64,000 bases of DNA from an uncultured Amaricoccus sp. (GCF_937891315.1 NZ_CALAGI010000105.1:12541-76540), one strand, 5' to 3'. Shown: positions 9,213 through 17,993, counted from the first letter of the stretch. Notes: generated by a model from the sequence alone, not told the origin. Numbers and translations are program-made.

Positions 9213-9249
9213 GCCCGTCCCGGGAGGCCGGGGCGGGCGTTTCGTTTCT
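9213..9249 (+). terminator. Rho-independent terminator after the octad-repeat gene
   Basis: GC-rich stem GCCCGTCCC / GGGGCGGGC (one wobble position) with a short loop, followed by a T-rich run (TTTCGTTTCT). It starts 20 bases after the stop of the repeat gene and reaches the stop of the convergent EF-G-like gene. Confidence 0.5.
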
Positions 9250-11200
9250 ACGCCGGTTCGCGCGCGTGATCCTGGACGACGCGATCGGCCGCCTTGCCGT
9301 GCAGTTCCTCGTAGTGGTCGAACGCCGCGTCGAAGGAACCCACCCCTTGGGTCGCCGCGCGGATGTCGTTCGCCAGATCGGCGAGGGCGCCGCCCGGGAT
9401 CAGCGCCGCGAAGACCTCCCAGCCCTTGGCCTCTGGATCGGCGTCGAAGCCGAGCACCTGGCCGAGATGGGCCGAGACGATCGGCGAAATCGCCCCGGTG
9501 AAGACCGCCGGCGCGTGGATCGCCAGCTTGAAGATCGGTTGCAGCAGGACCGGCGCCGCCTCGCGCAGCGCCTCGGCGACGCAGCGGCGGCCCGCGATGC
9601 GGAATGCCATTTCCGAACTGTCGACGGGATGGTGCAGCCCGTCGCTCAACACCACCTCGACATCGACCACCGGAAAGCCGAGCGGCCCGCGTTCCATCGC
9701 GTCGCGCGCACCCTGCTCGACAGCGGGGATATAGTTGCGGGGCACCGCGCCACCCTTCACCACCTCGGAGAAGACGAAGCCGGCGCCGCGCGCACCCGGG
9801 GCGACGCTCAGCTTGACGTCGGCGAACTGTCCGGCGCCGCCGGTCTGTTTCTTGTGCCGATAGGCCTGGTCGCGCGGGCGGGCGATGGTTTCGCGATAGG
9901 CCGGCGGCGGCACGCAATCGCGGGCTTCGAGCCCGAAGATCTCCTTCAGACGCTGGCGCAGAACGCGCAGATGCAGCGGTCCCTGGATACCGACGAGCGC
10001 GGCGCCGGTCACCGGATCCTGCCCGGCGCGCAGGGCCGCGTCGGTTTCGGCCAGCGTCGCCAGCGCACCGGACAGCTTCACCCCCTCGCGCTCGGTCATC
10101 GGTTCGAGGATGCGCTGGGCCTGCGGCCGCGGCGGCCGGCGCCAAGCGGGGGCGGGGAAGGCGCCGGTCCCGGTGACGAGGAGCCCCGGCGTCAGGTGGT
10201 CCGCCTTCACCAGCGAGACGATCTCACCCTCGGCGGCGGCGTCGAAGTGGCGACCGTCGCGCGGATCGGCCGAGCCGAACTGTCCGGGTGCGCGTCCGCC
10301 GAGCGGCCGGTTGGCGGGCAGCGCCTCCAGCGCGCGGACGAGCAAGGCGCGGCCGAGATGCTTGCGATAGGCGCCGCTGAGCACGACGGCGTTCGGCGCT
10401 GTGTCGAGGCCGGCCTGCCCGCGCAGACGGTCGCGCAGCACGCCGGGGGCGGGCGCCTCATGGCGCAGCGCTTTCATCAGCCGGACGAGGCCGTTGCCAT
10501 GCGCGGCCGAGCCGATCAGCGCCGGCATCGCCGCGCGACTGGTCAACACCTGGGCGCAGATCGCATAGACTTCGTCGCTCGGCGGCGTCTGGTCCTCGAT
10601 CAGCTCCTCCAGCAGATGGTCGTCGAAGCTCGAAAGATGTTCGAGCAGGTCGCCCCGCGCCTCGCGTTCGCGCTCGGTGACCTCGGCCGGGATCTCGATC
10701 AGCCGCGACGGCTCGCCTTCGCGATAGGCCCAGGCGCGTTCGGAGACGAGATCGACGGCGCCGACCACGTGGCCGTCGCGGCGGATCGGCACCTGCCGCA
10801 GCACGATCGGGCGCGGGGTGTAGTCCTGCAGGGCGGCGACCACGTCGCGCAGGCGGCCGGCGGCCTCATCGACGCGATTGACGAAAATCAGCGCGGGCGT
10901 GCCGGCGCGCTCCACCAGCCGCAGGTAGGGCGCGGCGAGGACGGCGGCGGCCGGGTCCGGGGCGACACAGATCACGGCGGCGTCGGCCGCGAGCAGGGCA
11001 TCGGCGGCGACCGAGAGGAATTCGATCGACCCCGGCGTGTCGATCGCCTGCCAGGCATCGCCGAGATGGGTGAAGCCCGCGATCCGAAGCTCACCCGGCG
11101 CGGCGGCGGCCGGCGGCTTGCCTTCGAGCGCGCAAATGCGATCGACCAGCGTCGATTTGCCGGTGTTCGATGCCCCGAGTATCGCGATGGCCCGCGTCAT
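9248..11200 (-). CDS. EF-G-like translational GTPase paralogue, degenerate G domain
   Basis: 650-residue relative of elongation factor G, shorter than the usual ~690-700. The P-loop GASNTGKST (residues 9-17), G3 motif DTPG (~58) and an NRVD in place of NKxD (~111) are visible, and domains III-V follow (for example KKQTGGAGQFADVKL and VSAHLGQVLGFDAD near the end). Two differences from true EF-G are clear. Only ~40 residues lie between P-loop and DTPG, so switch I with its RGITI motif is missing. The catalytic His after DTPG is replaced (DTPGSIEF). It is therefore probably not the housekeeping elongation factor and may hydrolyse GTP poorly or act on ribosomes in another way. Start ATG at 11200 follows a G-rich ribosome site buried in a hairpin. 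It stands alone, convergent to the repeat gene. Confidence 0.85.
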   Translation of the reverse strand: MTRAIAILGASNTGKSTLVDRICALEGKPPAAAAPGELRIAGFTHLGDAWQAIDTPGSIEFLSVAADALLAADAAVICVAPDPAAAVLAAPYLRLVERAGTPALIFVNRVDEAAGRLRDVVAALQDYTPRPIVLRQVPIRRDGHVVGAVDLVSERAWAYREGEPSRLIEIPAEVTEREREARGDLLEHLSSFDDHLLEELIEDQTPPSDEVYAICAQVLTSRAAMPALIGSAAHGNGLVRLMKALRHEAPAPGVLRDRLRGQAGLDTAPNAVVLSGAYRKHLGRALLVRALEALPANRPLGGRAPGQFGSADPRDGRHFDAAAEGEIVSLVKADHLTPGLLVTGTGAFPAPAWRRPPRPQAQRILEPMTEREGVKLSGALATLAETDAALRAGQDPVTGAALVGIQGPLHLRVLRQRLKEIFGLEARDCVPPPAYRETIARPRDQAYRHKKQTGGAGQFADVKLSVAPGARGAGFVFSEVVKGGAVPRNYIPAVEQGARDAMERGPLGFPVVDVEVVLSDGLHHPVDSSEMAFRIAGRRCVAEALREAAPVLLQPIFKLAIHAPAVFTGAISPIVSAHLGQVLGFDADPEAKGWEVFAALIPGGALADLANDIRAATQGVGSFDAAFDHYEELHGKAADRVVQDHAREPA

Positions 11201-11203
11201 GAC

Positions 11204-11235
11204 GTTTCCCCCTGGTTTTCCTTGTTGGGGGAAAC
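11204..11235 (-). promoter_or_regulatory. Leader hairpin covering the ribosome site of the EF-G-like gene
   Basis: Perfect 9-bp inverted repeat GTTTCCCCC / GGGGGAAAC with a 14-base loop. In the minus-strand transcript the second arm is GGGGGAAAC followed by GUC-AUG, so the only purine-rich ribosome binding site lies in the stem. This could limit translation unless the stem is opened. It could also be a dyad bound by a protein. Confidence 0.4.
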
Positions 11236-11392
11236 TCTCCGACAGTTCGCAGTGAAATTCCAGCGCGGCGCGCGATCCCGACGCGCGCGGCGGTGAGGAC
11301 GTTACGTGAGAAGCGCGGCCTATGTTCCCGCGATCACGTCATTATCGCCCGTCGGCGAGCGCAAGCGGCAAGGCGAATTTTCGGGAGGCGAG

Positions 11393-11469
11393 TGGTACCA
11401 GCGCCCCGGCTTGAACGGGGGACCTCCTGATCCACAATCAGGCGCTCTAACCAACTGAGCTACGCCGGC
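11393..11469 (-). tRNA. tRNA-His (GTG)
   Basis: 77-nt cloverleaf on the minus strand with encoded CCA. Acceptor stem GCCGGCG pairs with CGCTGGT, giving a G1:U72 wobble; the anticodon loop TTGTGGA has anticodon GTG; the T-loop is TTCAAGC. The base before position 1 is T, not G, and position 73 is A, so the gene lacks the G-1:C73 pair that defines tRNA-His in most bacteria. This is the form known from a subgroup of Alphaproteobacteria, where HisRS reads the anticodon, A73 and U72. Confidence 0.95.
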
Positions 11470-11481
11470 ACTGGGGAACCG

Positions 11482-11509
11482 ACTATATTCGCGGGGCGGC
11501 GAATGCAAG
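11482..11509 (-). promoter_or_regulatory. Probable promoter of tRNA-His
   Basis: On the minus strand TATAGT (11482-11487) is a good -10 box 12 bases before the tRNA 5' end. The -35 could be TTGCAT (15-base spacer) or CTTGCA (16-base spacer); the spacing is slightly short. Confidence 0.4.
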
Positions 11510-11571
11510 TCCCCCTTGCTCCGGCGCGGCCAGCTTCTCACTATGCGGGGTCAAACGGCTGGGAGTTGGGA

Positions 11572-11781
11572 ATGGGCATAGACCGCGAAAGCGACGTCTC
11601 CGCGAACCTGCAGATCGGACCGACGACGCTCGGCATGGTGCGGCTCTATATCTCGACCGACACCGTTGATCTGCCGCTCGACTTCGAGCCCGAGGAGGCC
11701 GAGGAGATCGCCGAGGAACTTCGCGCCGCCGCCGCGCGCGCGCGCAAGGGTGCCCCGGAAGGCCGGAAGAAGTCGCGCTAG
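11572..11781 (+). CDS. Small conserved protein, DUF6324-like
   Basis: 69-residue acidic protein without membrane span or signal. It has a short beta-rich N-terminal half (NLQIGPTTLGMVRLYI) and an acidic helix (EPEEAEEIAEELRAAAARA) with a basic tail. It resembles a small family of unknown function conserved in alphaproteobacteria (DUF6324 as I recall it; not checked). Start ATG at 11572 has GGAG 6-7 bases upstream; an earlier in-frame start at 11503 overlaps the tRNA promoter. It stands alone between tRNA-His and the caspase-like gene. Confidence 0.7.
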   Translation: MGIDRESDVSANLQIGPTTLGMVRLYISTDTVDLPLDFEPEEAEEIAEELRAAAARARKGAPEGRKKSR

Positions 11782-11794
11782 TCCCTTCGTTTTG

Positions 11795-11823
11795 TCGACA
11801 AGCAGCCGACGGGGGCTTATACT
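11795..11823 (+). promoter_or_regulatory. Sigma-70-type promoter of the caspase-like gene
   Basis: TCGACA (5 of 6 to TTGACA) at 11795-11800, a 17-base spacer, then TATACT (5 of 6 to TATAAT) at 11818-11823. The ATG at 11855 follows 31 bases later. It is the best consensus-like promoter in the window. Confidence 0.55.
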
Positions 11824-11854
11824 CCCGCGCCGAGACCGGGTCGGGGGTAGGGGC

Positions 11855-13975
11855 ATGCGTCGGGCGATCCATTCCGCGATCTGGTCCGTGGCGTTCCTTG
11901 TGCTGGCGGGAGGCGCGATGGCCGGGGAGCGGCCGGCCTATGTCGCGGTCGTCATCGGCAACAACGACTATCCGGCCGCGCCGCTGCGCAACGCCGGCAA
12001 CGACGCGGCGCTGGTGGCGAAGGCGCTGGCCGAGACCGGTTTCGCCGTCAGCGTGCATGTCGATGTGACTTCCGACCAGGTGCCGGCGCTTCTCGACGAA
12101 ATTCGCACGCGGTTTCAGGGCGCCGAGATCGGCCTCGTCTATTACGCCGGCCATGCCTTCCAGTACAACGGCGAGAACCAGCTGCTGTCCGTCGATGTGC
12201 CGGAGATGACGGCCGAGGTGATCAATGCCAAGCGCCTGCCGCTGCGCGAGGTTCTGGCGGCCGCGGCGACGGAGGGCGGCGCCGGGGGCGGCTTGCGGCT
12301 CGTCATCCTCGACGGTTGCCGCAACGATCCCTTCTCCACCGTCGGCGCAGCCTATTCGCGCGGCCTCGCCTTCGAGGAAAGCGGCGCGGACGAGACGCTG
12401 ATCGCCTATTCGACAGGCGCCGGGCAACTCGCCTTCGACGGGCCGAACAATGGCAACAGCCCCTTCGCGCTGTCGCTGGCGCGGGCGGTCGAGCGGCCGG
12501 GGGTGACGGTTTCGGATATGCTGCGCTCGATCCGGCGCGACGTGCGGCTCGCGACCGAGGCGCGGCAGATCCCCTGGGTCGTCGGCTCGATCGAGACCGA
12601 CTATGTCGTGAACCGCTCCGCGGCGCCCAGTCAGCCGGTCGCCGCGATCGGGAGCGAGGTGCCGCTTGACGAAGTCGTCTGGTGGTCGATCCGCGCCGAG
12701 ATCACGCCCGACGAGCTCAGCCGGTTTGTGCAGGTGTTCCCGAGCAGCCGCTACGCGCCCGAGGCCACCACGCGGCTGCGCGAGATCGAGCTGGCCGGGT
12801 CCGACGCCACGCGGGCGGTGGTGATCGACGGCGAGGCGATCCCGGCGCAGAGCGTCACGGCGGTGCTCGACCTGCGCGCGAAGCTGCCCGCCGCCGGCGG
12901 CTACGAGCCGCGGACCAGCATTCCGGCCGAGCTCTTCGACATCTGGCCGAACGCCCTGCCGGGGACGGCGGGCGGCCTTGGCGAGATCGTCACCGAATGC
13001 GATCTGATCGCCGGCGATCCGGCCGACCAGCAGCGGGTGGCGCCGGCTGTGGAATGGGGCCTCGTCAATGCGCGCCGCGCGGTCCGGGTCTGCGGCTATG
13101 CGCTGGCGAACGACCCCGGCAATGCCCGGCTGGCGTTCCAGCTCGGCCGCGCGCTCGATATCGGCGAGAACTTCCCCTGGGCGCGGTATTTCTACGGCAT
13201 GGCCGCGAGCGCCGGCTATGCCGAGGCGATGACCAGCCTCGGCTACATGGCGATCGAGGGGCGGGGCGGCGAGATCGACTACGCCGCCGCCGCCGACTGG
13301 TACCACCGGGCTTCCGCGCTCGGCAACCTGCGCGCGCGAACCAATATCGGCGAGATCTATGCCAAAGGGCAGGGGGTGGAGCCGCGCCCCGAGGAGGCGA
13401 TCCTGTGGTATCGGCTGGCGGCCGGCATGGGTTGGCCGAACGCGCAGAACGCGCTCGCCGACATGTATCGCCGCGGAATGGGGGTCGAGAAGGACGAGCG
13501 CGCCTCCGCCGCGCTCTACGCCCTGGCGGCGGCGAACGGTCAGCGCGAGGCGATGAGCAGCCTCGGCCGCAGCTATCTGAATGGCTGGGGTGTCGAGAAG
13601 GACCGGGCCACGGCCCGCGGCTGGTTCGAGCGGGCGATCGACGCCGGCGACCGATACTCGCCCTACTACCTCGCGCGGGATCTGGTTTCGACCGGCGAGG
13701 GCAAGACCGATCCCCAGGCGGTGCTGGACCTCCTGACGCTCTCGGCCGACCGCGGCTTTCGCGAGGCCTATCTGGAGCTTGGCAGGGTCTATTCCAACGG
13801 CGAGATCCTGCCCGCCAATCCGGCCCAGGCCTATTTCTGGGCGCGGCTGGCTGAGATCAGCGAGATCAAGGGCGCGGGGGAACTCGTCGCCGCGACGGGA
13901 TCGCAACTCGACACCGGCCACAAGGCCGAGGTCGAGCGGCTGATCGAAGAGCGCAGGCAGCTGAATGGGATATGA
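11855..13975 (+). CDS. Exported caspase-like (C14) protein with Sel1 repeats
   Basis: 706-residue protein. A signal peptide is likely (MRRAIHSAIWSVAFLVLAGG, cleavage after AMA), so it acts in the envelope or outside. Residues ~28-250 form a caspase p20-type domain with VAVVIGNNDY, YYAGHAF (catalytic His ~99) and LDGCRNDPF (catalytic Cys ~155). The dyad is intact, so peptidase activity is possible. A linker follows, then Sel1/TPR-like helical repeats (~430-650), for example AYFWARL and GWGVEKDRATARGWFERA, probably for protein binding. Bacterial caspase-like proteins serve as regulated proteases in several pathways; the substrate here is unknown. It has its own promoter, and its 3' end overlaps the radical SAM start by 11 bases, so the two are co-translated. 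Confidence 0.85.
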   Translation: MRRAIHSAIWSVAFLVLAGGAMAGERPAYVAVVIGNNDYPAAPLRNAGNDAALVAKALAETGFAVSVHVDVTSDQVPALLDEIRTRFQGAEIGLVYYAGHAFQYNGENQLLSVDVPEMTAEVINAKRLPLREVLAAAATEGGAGGGLRLVILDGCRNDPFSTVGAAYSRGLAFEESGADETLIAYSTGAGQLAFDGPNNGNSPFALSLARAVERPGVTVSDMLRSIRRDVRLATEARQIPWVVGSIETDYVVNRSAAPSQPVAAIGSEVPLDEVVWWSIRAEITPDELSRFVQVFPSSRYAPEATTRLREIELAGSDATRAVVIDGEAIPAQSVTAVLDLRAKLPAAGGYEPRTSIPAELFDIWPNALPGTAGGLGEIVTECDLIAGDPADQQRVAPAVEWGLVNARRAVRVCGYALANDPGNARLAFQLGRALDIGENFPWARYFYGMAASAGYAEAMTSLGYMAIEGRGGEIDYAAAADWYHRASALGNLRARTNIGEIYAKGQGVEPRPEEAILWYRLAAGMGWPNAQNALADMYRRGMGVEKDERASAALYALAAANGQREAMSSLGRSYLNGWGVEKDRATARGWFERAIDAGDRYSPYYLARDLVSTGEGKTDPQAVLDLLTLSADRGFREAYLELGRVYSNGEILPANPAQAYFWARLAEISEIKGAGELVAATGSQLDTGHKAEVERLIEERRQLNGI

Positions 13976-15401
13976 GGCGCCCGCCGCCCAGATCTTCACT
14001 GGGCCGGCGGCGGTCCTGAGCGACTGGGACGGACGACAGCGCGCCTATCTGCGCGCCCGCGTGCTGGCGGACGGGCCGAAGGCGACCGCGCTCGCCATGA
14101 TCGAAGGGCTCGTCGCCGAACTCGCGCCCGAGGCGCTCGCCGACCTGCCGGCGGCGGCGGTGGCGGCGCGTGAGCGCCTGTCGCTTGTCGCCCTGAACGC
14201 CGCCGCGCTGGTGGCGCTCCGGCGCGACGACTGGCGGGCGGCCGAGGATCTGGCCGGCGAGGTGGTGGCGCGGGATCATCATGACCTGCCAGCGCAGCGC
14301 ATCGTCGACGCGGCGCGGCGGCGGTCGGCCGAGCTGACGGACGAGACCGACCTCTGGCTGCGCGACCGCTTCTGCTCGGCGCCCTTCGAGCAGATCGAGA
14401 CGCGGACCAATGGCGCGGTGCATTTCTGCTGCTCCGGCTGGCAGCCGGTGCCGATCGGCGATCTCGCCTCGGGTGCCGAGGCGATGTGGAATTCGGAGAA
14501 TGCGCGCGAGATCCGGCGCTCGATCCTCGACGGGGATTTCTCCCACTGCAGCCGCTGGCATTGTCTCCCCATCGCCGCCCGGCACCTGCCGCGGCGGGCG
14601 GAGGTCGCGGCGGTCGGGGGGCCGATGGCCGAGGTTGTCCGCGCGCGCGCGACGCGGCTGGCGGCGCCGCCGGCGCGGGTCATCCTGTCGCATGATCGCT
14701 CCTGCAACATCGCCTGCCCCAGTTGCCGGTCCGATGTTATCCAGCTCGACCATGCGCGCAGCCGGGAGCTCGACACACTGTTCGACACCAGCCTGCTGCC
14801 GCTCCTGACCGAAGCGCGGGCGATCAAGGTGACGGGATCGGGCGACCCGTTCGGCAGCCGACACTTCCGCTCCATCCTGCGGCGGATCCCGGTACTGGCC
14901 GGCCAGCGGCGGATCCAGCTTCATACCAACGGCCTGCTCTTCGACCAGCGCGCCTGGGTCGAGCTGGAGCTGGAGGGCAAGGTCGATTCCGTCTGGATCT
15001 CGATCGACGCGGCGCGCCCCGAGACCTACGCCGTCCTGCGGCGGGGCGGGGATTTCGCCGCGCTGCTCCGCAACCTCGACTTTCTCGGCACCCTGCGTCG
15101 TCACGACGCCTTCAACAGCCTGCGGCTCGATTTCGTGGTGCAGGCCGGGAACTACCGCGAGATGGGCGCCTTCGTCGATCTCGCGCGCCGGGTGGGGGCG
15201 GACGGGGTCTATTTCCTGCGCCTGCGCAACTGGGGGCATCTGTCGCCCGCGCGGTTCCGCGAGATCGACATCTGTGACGCGCGGCATCCCGAGCATGGCG
15301 CGCTCCGCGACATGCTGGCCGATCCGCGGCTCGGCGCCGCGAATGTGGAACTCGGCACGCTGGCGCGGCTGGCGCCCGCGCCGCTCAGCGCGCGGCCTTG
15401 A
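13965..15401 (+). CDS. Radical SAM protein with SPASM-like auxiliary cysteines
   Basis: 478-residue radical SAM enzyme. The cluster motif CNIACPSC (Cys 247, 251, 254) would hold the 4Fe-4S cluster that cleaves S-adenosylmethionine; KVTGSGDPFGS and HTNGLLF follow as in the TIM-barrel family. An N-terminal region with FCSAPFEQIE and VHFCC plus further cysteines looks like the auxiliary-cluster segment seen in SPASM-type peptide- and protein-modifying members. The first ~110 residues are helical and unrecognised. The ATG at 13965 overlaps the caspase-like gene by 11 bases, suggesting a joint role, perhaps modification of a protein or peptide then processed. No small precursor peptide gene was seen next to it. 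The substrate is unknown. Confidence 0.8.
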   Translation: MGYEAPAAQIFTGPAAVLSDWDGRQRAYLRARVLADGPKATALAMIEGLVAELAPEALADLPAAAVAARERLSLVALNAAALVALRRDDWRAAEDLAGEVVARDHHDLPAQRIVDAARRRSAELTDETDLWLRDRFCSAPFEQIETRTNGAVHFCCSGWQPVPIGDLASGAEAMWNSENAREIRRSILDGDFSHCSRWHCLPIAARHLPRRAEVAAVGGPMAEVVRARATRLAAPPARVILSHDRSCNIACPSCRSDVIQLDHARSRELDTLFDTSLLPLLTEARAIKVTGSGDPFGSRHFRSILRRIPVLAGQRRIQLHTNGLLFDQRAWVELELEGKVDSVWISIDAARPETYAVLRRGGDFAALLRNLDFLGTLRRHDAFNSLRLDFVVQAGNYREMGAFVDLARRVGADGVYFLRLRNWGHLSPARFREIDICDARHPEHGALRDMLADPRLGAANVELGTLARLAPAPLSARP

Positions 15402-15801
15402 CGAAATCCTCCGGCGTCTGGGCGAGAACAGCCTCGAAATCCGGCTGCCAGGCGGCGCGGATCCGGGCGATGCGACGCTCGATATAGCGCGGCCAGTCGC
15501 GACCCGGCGCGATGGCACGGGCGGCGGGGCCGGGCAGCGCCTCGAACAGCGCGCCCATTTCGACATAGCGGCGGAAGTCGAGGTCGTCGGTGACATGGAC
15601 CGCCGTCTCGAAGGCGGCGAGCGTCGCGGCGAGCTTTGCGAACGCCGCCTCGTCCCAGCTCCAGTCGAGCGTCCAGACGAGGGCGACGCCGCCCGCCCGC
15701 CGCTGGTCGGACAGGAGGAGGCCGAGCCCCGGATCGGCCGGCCGGGCGCGCCGGCTGGCGGCGAGGCCGAGGCGCAGGACGGCGCGCCGGAGGATCATCA
15801 C
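15385..15801 (-). CDS. Hypothetical protein, 138 aa
   Basis: Protein of unknown function, convergent with and overlapping the end of the radical SAM gene by 17 bases, and overlapping the upstream glycosyltransferase gene by 4 bases (ATGA). It is Arg-rich at the N terminus, then has a mixed alpha/beta part (ALVWTLDWSWDEAAFAKLAA, AVHVTDDLDFRRYVEMG). No signal peptide, membrane span or known motif was found. The coupling to the glycosyltransferase gene is the main support that it is real. Confidence 0.6.
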   Translation of the reverse strand: MMILRRAVLRLGLAASRRARPADPGLGLLLSDQRRAGGVALVWTLDWSWDEAAFAKLAATLAAFETAVHVTDDLDFRRYVEMGALFEALPGPAARAIAPGRDWPRYIERRIARIRAAWQPDFEAVLAQTPEDFVKAAR

Positions 15802-17993
15802 CGCCGGGCCGCCGGGGTCTGGCGCGCGACGAGGGTGGCCAGCCGGGCGGCGATCTCGGCGCCGTTCCAGTCGGACCGAACCGCGGCGCAGCCGGCGGCG
15901 AGCCCGGCGCGCCGCTCCGGATCGAGCAGCGCGCGGAGCCCCCGGTCGAGCGCGTAAGGGTCGCGCGCCGAGGCGGCGAGCGCCCAGCCCGCGAGGGCGG
16001 CGTAGCTGGCGCGCGCTTCCTGCAGGTCCATCTCCGGCGCGTCGTTCGGCGTGAAGAGGCAGGGCAGAGCGCCGGCGATGATCTCGTGAAAGCTGTTGTA
16101 GCCGGCCGCGCTGACCGCGAAATCGAAGGCGCGCTGATACTGGGCAGCGGGAAACACGGTTCGGAGGTGGTGGCGCGGATCGACCGGAGTTACCGCGCGG
16201 GGCGCGATCGGGGAAACGATCTCGACCACGTGCCGCGCCGGATCGGCGAGCAGGCGCGCGAGCGCCATCTCCCTGGCGAGCGAAGTATCGAAATTCGCGC
16301 CGGCGCCGAGCTGCAGCAAGGCGATCTCGGCGGTCTCGGGCAGGCCCAGCAGACGCCGCGCCAGCTTGCGGCCGAGGCGCTGGCGCGGCGGAATCTGCAG
16401 GATCGGCGGCAGATGGTGGACGAAGGCGTCGCCGCCGGTGTCATGGCCGGGGTCCGCCGCCTGGGCGATCTCGCCGGGGGTCATCACGAGATGGAAGCTC
16501 TCCGCGCGGGCGGTGATCGTCGGTTCGGGCTGGCGCCACATGCCCCGCCGCATCCAGATCCGCGCGACGCCCGGAAAATCGTCGAGCGCGGCGAGCAGGC
16601 CCGCGTAGGGCACGTTTCCGTCGAAGATCACGGCGGCGGGCTGGTGAAAGGCGATCGCCTCTCGCACCTCCTCGGCGAACCAGCGGTTCCAGCGTTCGGC
16701 CGAAACACCGAGTGGCGCGTGAAACGGCCGGTACTCGGTGAGAAAGCCCGCCTGCTCGGCGAATTGCGCGGCCTTGGACAGGGACAGGAATACCGTTGCG
16801 ATCTCGTAGGGCTGTGCCCGCGCGATGGCGATCTGGCGCGCGATATGGCCGACGCCGACCCCGTTCGAGGTGATCGCGAGCAGCGTCTCCACCGGCGCGC
16901 GCGGGGCCGGCTCGCCCCGGCGCGGGCCGGTCCGCCGGGGCGCCGTCCCGAGCAGCGCCTGGACCCGCGCGCCATAGAGGTCGAGCCCAAACCGTTCGTG
17001 CGCGACGCGGCGCGCCAGCGCGCCTTGCGCGGCGCGCTCGGCCGGATCCGCGCGCAGGCGGGAATAGAGCGCATGCGCCTGCCCCGGCTCGGCATAGAGC
17101 GCCGCCTCGCCGAACAGCGGGGCGAAGGAGGGCGGCAGAACGGTCGGCAGCCCGCTCGCGACGGCTTCCAGCACATTGTAGCCGAAGGCCTCGATCCAGC
17201 GCGGGCCATGATAGAAGGCGTAGACGTCGAGGCTGGCCAGGAAGGCCTGGATCGCGCCATGGCCGAACGGCTGGAAGCTCCAGTTCGCCGGCCAGGGCGC
17301 GAGGATGTCGCGCAGCTTCGCATCGACGCCGCGCATGACGAAACGCAAGGCGGGATCGTAGGGATAGACGAGCGCGCGTTCCTCCGGCTCCGGCCATTTC
17401 AGCGGGTCGGGACGGCTGTGCCGGCCGATAGTCAGCGTCTCGCATCCCTGGCGTACCGGCACCGCGGGCCAGGCGTCGCAGTCAATCAGATTGGTCCAGT
17501 CGCGTTCCCAGATCGCCGCGCCATGCGCGTCCGCCGCGAGGCCGCGCCGCGCGTTCGGTCCGACCGGCAGCAGGATCGGATCGGCGCGCCAGAGATCATG
17601 GGCGAGGGCGCGCGCGGTCGCGAGATCGCATTGCGACTCGCCGGCGCCATCGCGCGCCGGTCCGTGCATGACGATGCCGAGGACGTCCGCCTCGAGCCGC
17701 GTCCGCCGCGTCGGCGGGCGGTCGAGCAGCGTCGGGTGACAGACGAGTGCCAGACGCGCCCGCGCCGGCGCGCCGGTCGGCAGGACAGGAGTCGCCGTCG
17801 CCTCGATCGCCGCGAGTACGCCGGGATGCGGCGGGCGTCGCGGCGACAGGATGGGCGACTGGACCGGGGCGACGACGGCGCGCAGGCCGGCGCGCTGGAT
17901 GGCGAGAAGCTCGTTCACAAGCGCGGTGCTCGTTCCTCCGGGAAACCGGAGGTCGGCGATCAGCGCGATGTCGTAGCTGTCGGAGCGGTTCAG
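15798..17993 (-). CDS. Two-domain glycosyltransferase (GT4-like plus GT28/MurG-like)
   Basis: 731 residues if started at the CTG at 17993. Residues 1 to ~365 resemble GT4-type enzymes: YDIALIADLRFPGGTSTALV at the N terminus and EAFGYNVLEAVASGLPTVLP as the nucleotide-sugar region. From ~369 a second glycosyltransferase unit begins (ITSNGVGVGHIARQ, a MurG/UGT-like N-terminal Gly loop), with LLQLGAGANFDTSL and AAGYNSFHEIIAGALPCLFT as its C-terminal half. No ATG or good GTG lies near the expected N terminus. The stop of the upstream lipoprotein gene overlaps CTG as CTGA, so a CTG start with coupling is the best reading. The open frame further upstream is antisense-like and rejected. The acceptor is unknown; with the nearby glycosylation and radical SAM genes a surface glycan or glycoprotein is possible. 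Confidence 0.75.
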   Translation of the reverse strand: MNRSDSYDIALIADLRFPGGTSTALVNELLAIQRAGLRAVVAPVQSPILSPRRPPHPGVLAAIEATATPVLPTGAPARARLALVCHPTLLDRPPTRRTRLEADVLGIVMHGPARDGAGESQCDLATARALAHDLWRADPILLPVGPNARRGLAADAHGAAIWERDWTNLIDCDAWPAVPVRQGCETLTIGRHSRPDPLKWPEPEERALVYPYDPALRFVMRGVDAKLRDILAPWPANWSFQPFGHGAIQAFLASLDVYAFYHGPRWIEAFGYNVLEAVASGLPTVLPPSFAPLFGEAALYAEPGQAHALYSRLRADPAERAAQGALARRVAHERFGLDLYGARVQALLGTAPRRTGPRRGEPAPRAPVETLLAITSNGVGVGHIARQIAIARAQPYEIATVFLSLSKAAQFAEQAGFLTEYRPFHAPLGVSAERWNRWFAEEVREAIAFHQPAAVIFDGNVPYAGLLAALDDFPGVARIWMRRGMWRQPEPTITARAESFHLVMTPGEIAQAADPGHDTGGDAFVHHLPPILQIPPRQRLGRKLARRLLGLPETAEIALLQLGAGANFDTSLAREMALARLLADPARHVVEIVSPIAPRAVTPVDPRHHLRTVFPAAQYQRAFDFAVSAAGYNSFHEIIAGALPCLFTPNDAPEMDLQEARASYAALAGWALAASARDPYALDRGLRALLDPERRAGLAAGCAAVRSDWNGAEIAARLATLVARQTPAARR

